From positions 57,256-121,255 of the forward strand of contig CAYMAN010000002.1 of NCBI GenBank assembly GCA_964388455.1: a stretch of 64,000 nucleotides of DNA. The letters are read 5' to 3'. Below the pieces are notes generated by a model, which saw only the letters and a list, made by a program, of their open reading frames with translations, was not told the DNA's origin and did not search any database. Shown here piece by piece: positions 9,455 to 16,382 of the stretch (positions within the stretch are counted from its first letter, which is position 1; every line of letters starts with the position of its first letter). The translations under genes were made by a program, and so were the position numbers. The DNA comes from JBBRWO01 sp964388455. Lineage in GTDB: Bacteria > Actinomycetota > Coriobacteriia > Anaerosomatales > JAAXUF01.

Positions 9455-9585
9455 GCGGCTCCCCCTTTGGATGAATCAGCAGATAGCGGGCGTGCGTGAG
9501 TGTGCACGCGCTTGCGCACATACACGGAGTTCTTCCCCAAGAACCAGAAGATGGATACCTGAATCAGGAAGATGAGGCCTGCCAC
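9451..9585 (-). CDS. Small single-helix membrane peptide heading the cbb3 operon
   Basis: A 44-aa reading frame starting at GTG 9585, VAGLIFLIQVSIFWFLG then a basic tail (KNSVYVRKRVHTH). One predicted helix is followed by positive charges. Its TGA overlaps the ccoN ATG as ATGA, strongly suggesting translational coupling. The frame is closed by a TAG 30 bp upstream, and no ATG exists, so the GTG is the only reasonable start; the ribosome site is weak. No family recognised; it could be a CcoQ/CcoM-like accessory peptide or merely a coupling leader. Confidence 0.5.
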   Translation of the reverse strand: MAGLIFLIQVSIFWFLGKNSVYVRKRVHTHARPLSADSSKGGAA

Positions 9586-9674
9586 GTACGGTCGCCGAGG
9601 AGCCCGTTCTGCCTACTCCCGCGCGGCAGCGTACAATCACTCGATCACGCCGCTTGCCGAGAGGCCTCCACAGA

Positions 9675-10244
9675 ATGCCGCACACATCCACCGACACGTG
9701 GGTCGCCATCGACTTCGAGACCGCCACCAACGAGGCCACCAGCGCCTGCGCGCTGGGCATCGCCGTGGTGACCGGCGGTCGAGTCGTGCGCACCGAGTCG
9801 TGGCTGATCCAGCCACCGTTCAACGAGTACGCGTACCGCAACACGCTCATCCACGGCATCACGCCGGGAGACACCGAGTTCGCCCCCGATTTCGCCGAGC
9901 TGTGGTGGGAGATCGCTCCCGTGCTGGGCGCGGGTCCGCTGCTCGCGCACAACGCAGCGTTCGACATACGCGTGCTGCGTGCGCTCATCGCCTCGCACGA
10001 GCTGGCCACACCTGCGTACCAGTATGTGTGCACCGTGAACCTGGCGCGCAAGGCGTTTCCTCGGCTGGTGAACCACAAACTCAACACCGTCTGCGACCAC
10101 TGCGGCATAACTCTGATGCATCACGACGCGGCCTCGGATGCCGCTGCATGCGCGCACCTGGCGCTGGAGTGCGCGAGTGTGTCAGGCGCGGCGACGATCA
10201 CCGAGGCGGTCGATCTCCTCGGGGTGCGAGTGGCCACGCTGTAA
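9675..10244 (+). CDS. DEDDh 3'-5' exonuclease (DNA polymerase III epsilon-like)
   Basis: A 189-aa protein with the three exonuclease motifs of the DnaQ/epsilon group: AIDFET near residue 10 (Exo I), HNAAFD near 95 (Exo II) and HDAASDAAACAHLALE near 150 (Exo III, HxAxxD form, hence DEDDh). Stand-alone proteins of this kind act in proofreading, repair or RNA/DNA trimming; the specific role here is unknown. ATG at 9675 is preferred over an in-frame TTG at 9654 because GAGAGG lies upstream of it. A TACAAT hexamer at 9632-9637 could be its -10. Divergent from the cbb3 operon. Confidence 0.88.
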   Translation: MPHTSTDTWVAIDFETATNEATSACALGIAVVTGGRVVRTESWLIQPPFNEYAYRNTLIHGITPGDTEFAPDFAELWWEIAPVLGAGPLLAHNAAFDIRVLRALIASHELATPAYQYVCTVNLARKAFPRLVNHKLNTVCDHCGITLMHHDAASDAAACAHLALECASVSGAATITEAVDLLGVRVATL

Positions 10245-10259
10245 GTCGGCGGGTGTCTC

Positions 10260-10589
10260 TTACCGCTTGGCGCGGATGAGGAAGGGCCGCTCGGCCTCGA
10301 CGGTGCAGAAGCCGGCTTCGACCAGCAGCGGCAGCACGTAGGTCATCGCGGCGGGGGAGAACCCGTGATCGCGATAGAGCGTCTCGCCGACGCTGTTCTT
10401 CAGCAGGGGCTTGCGGCTGGCGCCCATCAGGACGGGGCTACGCTTGGTGATCTCGTCCTTGATGATCTGGATGATCTCGGCTGGGATGACCCAGTCTGCA
10501 CCCGTGTCGCCAAAGTCGATGCTGATGCCCTTGTCGAGCGTGCCGCGGTACTTGAATCGCTTGCCCATGACGGTCTTGCTGGTGGCCAT
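10260..10589 (-). CDS. Conserved-looking hypothetical protein (109 aa)
   Basis: Not recognised. A soluble, mixed-charge 109-aa protein starting MATSKTVMGKRFKYRG, preceded by a good ribosome site (AAGGAAG, 7 bases from ATG). The middle (VIPAEIIQIIKDEITKRSP) looks helical and the C-terminal part (SPAAMTYVLPLLVEAGFCTVE) has the feel of a small winged-helix or helical domain, but no motif supports a function. No signal peptide or membrane segment. It ends 15 bp from the convergent exonuclease gene. Confidence 0.7.
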   Translation of the reverse strand: MATSKTVMGKRFKYRGTLDKGISIDFGDTGADWVIPAEIIQIIKDEITKRSPVLMGASRKPLLKNSVGETLYRDHGFSPAAMTYVLPLLVEAGFCTVEAERPFLIRAKR

Positions 10590-10645
10590 ATGAGTACTTC
10601 CTTCTGGAATGAGTGATCGGGCGACTCGCGTCGAGCCCGTTTCAT

Positions 10646-10673
10646 GACGGTGTGCGTTCCAGACTACACCGTC
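10646..10673. promoter_or_regulatory. Inverted repeat in divergent intergenic region
   Basis: GACGGTGT (10646-10653) and ACACCGTC (10666-10673) form a perfect 8-bp inverted repeat with a 12-bp spacer, between the divergent 109-aa hypothetical gene and the hemerythrin gene. It could be an operator for either gene or a small hairpin. No promoter hexamers could be assigned with confidence. Confidence 0.4.
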
Positions 10674-10725
10674 TGGGGGAGACTCTCATCACGTGTGTGC
10701 ACGCAACTCGACGAGGTGAAGCGCG

Positions 10726-11280
10726 ATGACTGGAACTGAAGATCTGCGATCCGAGCATGTGGGCGTCAGCAGGATGCTACATATCATGGATTCGATGGCC
10801 GGGTATGCCCGTAGGGGTGAGGGGCCTGCACCCGAGGACGTTGAACAGGCAGTGGAGTTCCTTCGGGTCTTCGTGGATAAGTGCCATCACACCAAGGAGG
10901 AGGAACTTCTCTTCCCCGCGATTCGGGCCGCGAACATCGCGTCCGCCGAGGACACCATCGTCGTGCTGCTTGCTGATCACGCGCAGGGGCGGGAGACGGT
11001 CGCCCGCATCGCAGCCGCTGCGCAGCACCTTTCGGCAGACGGTGTTCCTGCAAACACGGAGTTCGCCGAGGCGATAGCCAGCTACACGGAGCTTCTCCAC
11101 CAGCACATTCGCCGAGAGGAGAGCGAGTGCTTCGACGTGGCCGACCGAGAGCTGTCTGAAGCCGTGCAGGCGGAGCTCGTTACCGGGTACGACAGGATCG
11201 AGCGCGAGGTGGTTGGAGGAGGCGTGCACGAGGCCTTCCACGCCATGCTCGATCGGCTTGGTCAAGTGTATCGAGCGTAG
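10726..11280 (+). CDS. Hemerythrin-domain (HHE) protein
   Basis: A 184-aa cytosolic four-helix protein of the hemerythrin HHE type, which binds a di-iron site and O2 or acts in iron, oxygen or nitric-oxide response. Ligand-like residues are spaced as expected: LRSEHVGV (His near 11), CHHTKEEELLFP (His 53-54 and Glu 57-59), DHAQG (His near 86) and HQHIRREESECF (His near 125-127, Glu). Start ATG is preceded by GAGGTGAAG. It stands alone between a hypothetical gene and a tRNA; the nearby oxidase operon makes an oxygen-related role plausible but unproven. Confidence 0.88.
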   Translation: MTGTEDLRSEHVGVSRMLHIMDSMAGYARRGEGPAPEDVEQAVEFLRVFVDKCHHTKEEELLFPAIRAANIASAEDTIVVLLADHAQGRETVARIAAAAQHLSADGVPANTEFAEAIASYTELLHQHIRREESECFDVADRELSEAVQAELVTGYDRIEREVVGGGVHEAFHAMLDRLGQVYRA

Positions 11281-11324
11281 TAACCACAGTCCCGCGGGCG
11301 ACTGCGGATTATGGCGAGTTATAC

Positions 11325-11359
11325 GGACGGGTGGAGGTCGTGATGACCCCCACCCGTCC
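11325..11359. terminator. Strong stem-loop between hemerythrin gene and tRNA-Arg
   Basis: GGACGGGTGG (11325-11334) pairs perfectly with CCACCCGTCC (11350-11359), and inner GGTC/GACC extend the stem past one mismatch. There is no clear U tract on either side. It lies just 3' of the minus-strand tRNA-Arg and 3' of the plus-strand hemerythrin gene, so it probably ends transcription from both sides. Confidence 0.6.
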
Positions 11360-11369
11360 TAGTATTCGG

Positions 11370-11445
11370 TGGTGCCCCCAAGACGATTCGAACGTCCGAC
11401 ACCAGGTTTAGGAAACCTGTGCTCTATCCCCTGAGCTATGGGGGC
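11370..11445 (-). tRNA. tRNA-Arg (anticodon CCT)
   Basis: A full cloverleaf on the minus strand: acceptor GCCCCCA pairs with TGGGGGC, the anticodon stem CAGGT/ACCTG holds loop TTCCTAA (anticodon CCT, reads AGG), the T loop has TTCGAAT, the discriminator base is A, and CCA is encoded. The 76 bases include CCA. Confidence 0.97.
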
Positions 11446-11643
11446 GGGTAGTGCATGTGCACGCGGAGCCGTTGGAGCGGGTCTCCGAGCGGGCTGAGAT
11501 AGTGTAACGCAGCCTCCCCCGGTTCCGACACCTCCGTGCGCGGCCGCGGGTACTGACCACTCGGCCGTGTCTGGTCCGGTTTGGGCACACTCTCAGAGGC
11601 GGGCCCGTGCTCGTCCTGCGTGACGGCGACAAGAAGCGAGCAC

Positions 11644-12537
11644 ATGAGCGCGATCAAGAACGCAGCCAAGCTTCTGGACATGACTTACCAGCGATGGCGC
11701 AACGATGGCGCGCCGCAGATAGCCGCGGCGTTGACCTACTACGCCTTCCTGTCGCTCGCGCCGATCCTCGTTGTGCTGGTCGCCGTCCTTGGCCGCTGGC
11801 TGGGTCAGGCCGCCGTCGCCGAGGAGATCTTCGCGCAGGCCAGTGCCGTCGGGGGGCCGATGGGTGAGCAGCTCGCCCGCAACCTGATCTCCGCGGCCGG
11901 GCCCAACACGATGAGCATCGCGGCGCCCACGGTGGCGCTCGTGATCGCGTTCTCCGGTGCGATGCAACTGTTCCGCCAGCTGCGCATCGCGTTCGATCGC
12001 ATGTGGGACATCCCCCCAGAAGAGGCGCCGGAGGGTGGATTCTGGGTGCAGGCCAAATGGAGCCTCTCGGCGCTGGGCAAGCACAATCTGGCGGCGTTCA
12101 TGATCGTACTCGCGGTGGGAGGACTGCTCGTCGTGTCGCTGGTGCTGTCGAGCATTGTCGGGGTGGCGGCTGACTGGATCGCCCCGATGCTCGGCGTCGA
12201 TACTCCGTCGCTGAGCCTGTTCGAGACGCTGCTCTCAACGGTCTTGGTCACGCTGTTGTTCGCGATCATCTACCGCTATCTGCCGCGTACATCCATCGCA
12301 TGGCGGGATGTCTGGGTGGGGGCCACGATGACGTCGGCACTGTTCCTTTTCGGCCGCGTGTTGTTGGGCGTGTACTTCACCTACGCGAGTCCCGGGTCGC
12401 TGTACGGCGTTGCGGGATCTGTCGTCGCGGTATTGATCTGGGTGAACGTGTCGATGCAACGGGTCTTGTTCGGCGCGGAGTTCACGCACGTGTGGACGTA
12501 CACGCACGGCTCGCGCGCGCCGAAAGGCACCGCATGA
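11644..12537 (+). CDS. YihY/BrkB-family inner-membrane protein
   Basis: A 297-aa protein with about six transmembrane helices. It has the family features near the N-terminus (AALTYYAFLSLAPILVVLVA) and the later conserved WRDVWVGA and SLYGVAGSVVAVLIWV segments. The family was once annotated as RNase BN; that activity is not supported for YihY proteins and their function is unknown. ATG at 11644 is chosen because the membrane domain begins soon after it; a longer frame to 11581 adds a Cys/Ser-rich stretch with no ribosome site. Nothing recognisable lies in the 198 bp between it and the tRNA. Confidence 0.85.
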   Translation: MSAIKNAAKLLDMTYQRWRNDGAPQIAAALTYYAFLSLAPILVVLVAVLGRWLGQAAVAEEIFAQASAVGGPMGEQLARNLISAAGPNTMSIAAPTVALVIAFSGAMQLFRQLRIAFDRMWDIPPEEAPEGGFWVQAKWSLSALGKHNLAAFMIVLAVGGLLVVSLVLSSIVGVAADWIAPMLGVDTPSLSLFETLLSTVLVTLLFAIIYRYLPRTSIAWRDVWVGATMTSALFLFGRVLLGVYFTYASPGSLYGVAGSVVAVLIWVNVSMQRVLFGAEFTHVWTYTHGSRAPKGTA

Positions 12538-12605
12538 ACGCGCTGGTCGGCGATACTGTCGTTGATTTCCTCTTGAAGCCGTAGCGGACTCGGACGGGGT
12601 TTCAC

Positions 12606-14096
12606 ATGCCATTCATACTTGCGTTGGATCAGGGGACGACCAGCTCACGCGCGATCGTCTTCGACGAGACCGGCGCTAAGCTCGCACAGGCGCAGATCGC
12701 GCTGCCGCAGATATTCCCGGCTGCGGGCTGGGTCGAGCACGACGCCGAGGTGATCTGGAGCCAGCAGCTCGAGGTCGCCCTGCATGCGATCGCCGAGGCG
12801 GGCATCTCGGCGAGTGAGCTTGCTGCGGTCGGCGTCACCAACCAGCGCGAGACCGTCGTCATCTGGGACCGCGTGACAGGCGTGCCGATCCACAACGCCA
12901 TCGTGTGGCAGGATCGCCGCACCGCAGAGGCGTGCGACGCTCTTGTCGCTGCCGGGCACGACGACTTCGTCCGCGAGCGCACGGGACTCGGGATCGACCC
13001 GTACTTCTCGGCGAGCAAGATCGCGTGGCTGCTCGACAGCGTTGAGGGGGCGCGGGCTCGTGCGGAGGCGGGGGAGCTCGCGGCGGGCACCATCGACACG
13101 TGGCTGATCTGGAAGCTCACGGACGGTGCGGTGCACGTCACGGACTCCACCAACGCCTCGAGAACCCAGCTCCTGAACCTGAACACCGGGGATTGGGACG
13201 AGGGGCTCGCGGCGATCTTCCGCGTGCCGCTGTCACTGATGGCGCGCGTGGCTCGCTCGTCGGAGGTCGTCGGCTCTACGGCGGCGTCGGTGCTGGGCGC
13301 GGCGGTGCCGATAGCATCGGCGTGCGGCGACCAGCAGGCGGCGCTCGTTGGCAACGGCGGGTTCTCGGCGGGCGATGCGAAGGCGACGTTCGGGACCGGG
13401 ATCTTCGCGCTGATGCACACGGGCGGCGTGCGGGCGCAGTCTACGACGCTCGCGGTCACACTCGCGGCGCAGACAGGCACCGAGCTTCAGTACGCGCTCG
13501 AGGGCTCGATCTTCATGGGTGGAGCCGTGATCCAGTGGCTGGTCGAGGGCCTCGAGCTCGCGGACTCGCCACAGGCCGTCCAGGAGCTCGCCGAGAGCGT
13601 GCCCGACAGCCACGGCGTCGTCTTCGTGCCGGCGCTGACCGGCATGGGCGCGCCCGAGTGGGATCCTTACGCGCGCGGCGCCATCTTCGGGCTCACGCGT
13701 GGGGCCACGAAGGCGCATATTGCGCGCGCGGGCATGGAGGCGATCCCGCTGCAGGTCGCCGACCTCGTCGGCGCGATGGCGATCGACTCCGGCTACTCGA
13801 TCGCGGAGCTGCGCGTGGACGGCGGCGTCACCGTGAACGAGCTCGTCATGCAGACGCTCGCCGACGTTCTCGGCATCCCCGTGGACCGTGCCCTGGTCGC
13901 CGAGTCGACAGCGCTGGGCGCCGCGTACCTCGCGGGACTCGCAGTCGGTATCTTCAGCGGCCCCGAGGACCTGCCGGTGCTGTGCGGGGTGAGCAAGACC
14001 TTCAAGCCTGACCCCGCCGACAAGGTCCGCCTCGCAGACCTGCGCATCCGATGGGCCGAGGCGGTCAAGCGCTCCAAACGGTGGGAGTGCGGGTAG
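12606..14096 (+). CDS. glpK: Glycerol kinase
   Basis: A 496-aa FGGY-family kinase that phosphorylates glycerol to glycerol-3-phosphate with ATP. It shows the ATP-binding N-terminus LALDQGTTSSRAIVFD, the glycerol-binding NQRET (about 78-82) and WQDRR (about 101-105), TFGTGIFAL and the second-domain DGGVTVNELVMQ. Length is typical. It stands alone, without glpF or glpD neighbours, and is followed by a clear hairpin terminator. The start is the first ATG, 68 bp after yihY. Confidence 0.96.
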   Translation: MPFILALDQGTTSSRAIVFDETGAKLAQAQIALPQIFPAAGWVEHDAEVIWSQQLEVALHAIAEAGISASELAAVGVTNQRETVVIWDRVTGVPIHNAIVWQDRRTAEACDALVAAGHDDFVRERTGLGIDPYFSASKIAWLLDSVEGARARAEAGELAAGTIDTWLIWKLTDGAVHVTDSTNASRTQLLNLNTGDWDEGLAAIFRVPLSLMARVARSSEVVGSTAASVLGAAVPIASACGDQQAALVGNGGFSAGDAKATFGTGIFALMHTGGVRAQSTTLAVTLAAQTGTELQYALEGSIFMGGAVIQWLVEGLELADSPQAVQELAESVPDSHGVVFVPALTGMGAPEWDPYARGAIFGLTRGATKAHIARAGMEAIPLQVADLVGAMAIDSGYSIAELRVDGGVTVNELVMQTLADVLGIPVDRALVAESTALGAAYLAGLAVGIFSGPEDLPVLCGVSKTFKPDPADKVRLADLRIRWAEAVKRSKRWECG

Positions 14097-14105
14097 CGAA
14101 ATCAG

Positions 14106-14139
14106 AACGCCCCGGGCTTCTGGCGAAGGCCGGGGCGTT
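14106..14139 (+). terminator. Terminator hairpin after glpK
   Basis: AACGCCCCGG (14106-14115) pairs perfectly with CCGGGGCGTT (14130-14139) over a 14-base loop, then TCATCGTGTTCT. It lies 10 bp past the glpK stop; the U tract is weak. Confidence 0.75.
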
Positions 14140-14201
14140 CATCGTGTTCTGAGTGCGTCGCGGCCGAGGTGGCCGGACAGCGAACTTGTGCGGGATGCAG
14201 C

Positions 14202-14813
14202 CTACTTGGCAGCCCCGACCTTGGCTTCGCCGGTCTTGGCGTTGACGTCGATCGTGCTCGGCGTGGCGCCTTGCGGATCCAGCGCGACGCTCCACACAAA
14301 CGGATCGATGGTCGTCGAGCTGGCGGCCGACTTAGGCACGTAGGTCACGAAGCCCATCGCCCACGGGGTCTTGTCGGTCGCCTTCTTGTCGGTCTTGAGG
14401 GCGGCGTCGAAGGCTTCATCGCTGTCGATCTTCCACTCGGCCGAGTCCGGGATGAGCTTCCACTCGGACTCGTCCATGCCTGCAGAGCCATACGGCTGGG
14501 TCGCGGTGACCTTTCCGTTCTCGACGGTGACGGCGACGATGCTGCCGTCCTTGGGAGAGCCGAACAGGTACTGCCACACCGGAGTGGACGTGGCGGTGAC
14601 CACGTTGGCGGTCTGGACCAGCAGCAGCTTCGCGTCAGGAGCGCTCGTGGACAGCGATGACTTCGCGACCCCGATGCTGTCCATCGCGGTGGGACCGCTC
14701 GGTTCCGCTTTCTCGGCGGTCTTGTTGCAGCCGACCAGCGCAACCGAGAGCGCGAGTGCAAGCGCGAGTACCAGCGCGCCACGGGTGACACGGGCGGTGG
14801 ATAGGTGATTCAT
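14202..14813 (-). CDS. Secreted lipoprotein of unknown function
   Basis: A 203-aa protein with a lipoprotein signal peptide: basic start (MNHLSTARVTRG), hydrophobic Ala/Leu core and lipobox ALVGC near residue 28, then NKTAEKAEPSG. The mature part is about 175 aa with no recognised domain; it is Lys/Asp/Thr-rich with SEWKLIPDSAEWKIDSD in the middle, and the C-terminus TIDVNAKTGEAKVGAAK recalls PepSY-like DxxTG endings. Probably anchored on the outer face of the membrane. ATG at 14813 is chosen because the signal peptide begins there; upstream codons do not fit a signal. Confidence 0.75.
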   Translation of the reverse strand: MNHLSTARVTRGALVLALALALSVALVGCNKTAEKAEPSGPTAMDSIGVAKSSLSTSAPDAKLLLVQTANVVTATSTPVWQYLFGSPKDGSIVAVTVENGKVTATQPYGSAGMDESEWKLIPDSAEWKIDSDEAFDAALKTDKKATDKTPWAMGFVTYVPKSAASSTTIDPFVWSVALDPQGATPSTIDVNAKTGEAKVGAAK

Positions 14814-14934
14814 GAGCAGACTCGCTTTCGTCGTTTCCTTGGCGTGCGCGCATCGCGCACCCACATATGGTACCCCCTCTGGCACTTCACGTGTGTGCGG
14901 TCTCTGTGTGGAGTCCGAGGCGTGCAACAAAAGA

Positions 14935-14964
14935 GCACCGCATGCCCCCGGAGGCATGCGGTGC
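14935..14964 (-). terminator. Rho-independent terminator of the first GH26 gene
   Basis: On the minus strand GCACCGCATGCC (14964-14953) pairs perfectly with GGCATGCGGTGC (14946-14935) over a 6-base loop and is followed by TCTTTTGTTG. It sits 25 bp past the GH26 stop. Confidence 0.9.
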
Positions 14965-14988
14965 CGTGGTACTCAGGATGATGTCGGG

Positions 14989-16092
14989 TTAGAAGCTCAC
15001 GATCCCGGTCTTGAAGGCGTTGAGGCTCGCGGTGCTGGACTCGATTCTCCAGTCACGCTCCTTGTTCGCGTTGAACCAGGTGACGCCTACGATCCGCGGG
15101 TACGTGGTCGGGATGACCTTGAACATGTTCGAGATCCAGGCGGCCTTGTCTCCACCGACGGTTCCACAGCCTGTCTCGGCGATGAAGATTGGCTTCGTCG
15201 GGGAGAGAGCGGCGCAGGCCTTGTACGCCGGGCCCATCACGCTTGAGAAGCTGCGCCATGTGGAGGAGGTGGTCCCGAAGTTGTAGCCGTCGATACCGAT
15301 GGAGTCGACGTAGCTCTCGCCGGGCCAGTACTTCCCGATGGCGTTGGCGGTCGTGTTGGGGACGCTGTCGGCGTTGGGGCTCCAGACGAACTTCACGTTG
15401 GTCGCACCGGCGTTCTTGAAGATGGTGCGCACGTGGCGCCAGGCCGCGATGAAGTCGGCGGGGGTGTTACCCGCAGCGGTTCCTGCCCAGGGGTACCAGT
15501 TGCCGTTCATCTCGTGGAACGGGCGCAGCCACACGGGCTTACCAAAGTTCTTGGCGTTGGTCGCGTACTTGATCAGGTAGGCGTCCATCGAACCGTTGGC
15601 GATCTGCTTGTAGCTGCCGCCGGTCATGACGGATGTGCTCACCGAGGCGTTCCAGAACTCGAGCGTGACCAGCGGGATGGCCCCGTGATCCGTGATCGCT
15701 GCGGACTGGACCTGGGTGAATCCCTGCGAGGTGTTCTGGAAGAAGTTGCGGACTGCGAACTTCTGGCCGACCTTACCCTCAAGTGTGGTGAGGTTGGTCA
15801 GGTTCTCGGCGGAACCCGTCACGTAGGCGCCGACCCAACGATCGGTGACCGAAGCGGTGACCGCGGTGACGGGGGCCGGATCGGTGGTCGGCGCAGCGAT
15901 CGTGGTACTGGGGACGATAGTAGGGGCAGGCTGTGTGCGGGACACCTTGGCGCGACGCTCGATGGCGGCGCGGCGAGAGGCGGCGGTGGTCTCGGCGGAT
16001 GCGGTTGCAACCGGGACCAGCATCATCGGGGCTACGAGTGCGCTGACCAGCAGCGTCGAGACTCCCAGGGACATAAACGGCTTGAGCTTCAC
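14989..16092 (-). CDS. Secreted GH26 glycoside hydrolase (beta-mannanase-like), c-di-GMP riboswitch controlled
   Basis: A 367-aa exported enzyme. A signal peptide (about 1-33, VATASA cleavage region) and a Pro/Thr-rich linker precede a GH26 domain, a family that includes endo-beta-1,4-mannanases acting by a retaining mechanism. The acid/base Glu is in RPFHEMNGNWYPW (about 190-202) and the nucleophile Glu in IFIAETGC (about 304). The start is set at GTG 16092 because AAGGGTGAGG lies 5 bases before it; the longer open frame to 16215 would translate a c-di-GMP riboswitch and is rejected. The same family recurs at 19639-20871. The true substrate may be the polysaccharide made by the neighbouring genes. 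Confidence 0.9.
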   Translation of the reverse strand: MKLKPFMSLGVSTLLVSALVAPMMLVPVATASAETTAASRRAAIERRAKVSRTQPAPTIVPSTTIAAPTTDPAPVTAVTASVTDRWVGAYVTGSAENLTNLTTLEGKVGQKFAVRNFFQNTSQGFTQVQSAAITDHGAIPLVTLEFWNASVSTSVMTGGSYKQIANGSMDAYLIKYATNAKNFGKPVWLRPFHEMNGNWYPWAGTAAGNTPADFIAAWRHVRTIFKNAGATNVKFVWSPNADSVPNTTANAIGKYWPGESYVDSIGIDGYNFGTTSSTWRSFSSVMGPAYKACAALSPTKPIFIAETGCGTVGGDKAAWISNMFKVIPTTYPRIVGVTWFNANKERDWRIESSTASLNAFKTGIVSF

Positions 16093-16100
16093 AATCCTCA

Positions 16101-16190
16101 CCCTTCGGTAGCCTGGCTGTCTCAGCTTGTGAGACCCTTTGGCTTTGCGTCCCCGCCTCACGACGGGTTTGCCTTTGTCACGGGAGGGCT
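16101..16190 (-). ncRNA. c-di-GMP-I (GEMM-I) riboswitch
   Basis: On the minus strand the segment contains the diagnostic GEMM-I blocks in order: ACAAAGGCAAACC, a P2 stem capped by a GUGA (GNRA) tetraloop, GGGACGCAAAGCC, a P3 hairpin (GUCUCA/UGAGAC), then AGCCAGGCUACCG. The end of the aptamer runs into the ribosome site GAAGGGTGAGG of the GH26 gene (GTG at 16092), so control of translation start is likely. Whether it turns the gene on or off cannot be read from sequence. Confidence 0.95.
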
Positions 16191-16248
16191 CGGATCGCCC
16201 AACCCAAATGTTCATCTGTCACAGTTATCGGTCACAGCGTGCAGCACT

Positions 16249-16268
16249 TGAGTGATTTCCATCACATT
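16249..16268. promoter_or_regulatory. CRP/FNR-family-like operator
   Basis: The minus-strand core TGTGATGGAAATCACT (16266-16251) matches the TGTGA-N6-TCACA consensus in nine of ten positions. It lies about 60 bp upstream of the riboswitch on the GH26 strand and about 115 bp before the divergent GT39 gene. It could serve either promoter. Confidence 0.5.
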
Positions 16269-16382
16269 TCTCGCACGGGCCGACGAACGGCTGACGAACG
16301 GTCGGTGTGTGGAATCGACGGTCACATGTGGAACAATCAGCCCTATACGAATTCGCCGAACGGACAGGACGCCGTACACCGC

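Noticed and set aside
16093..16215. N-terminal extension of the first GH26 protein
   Set aside because: The extension would be translated from the c-di-GMP riboswitch; the GTG at 16092 has an ideal ribosome site.
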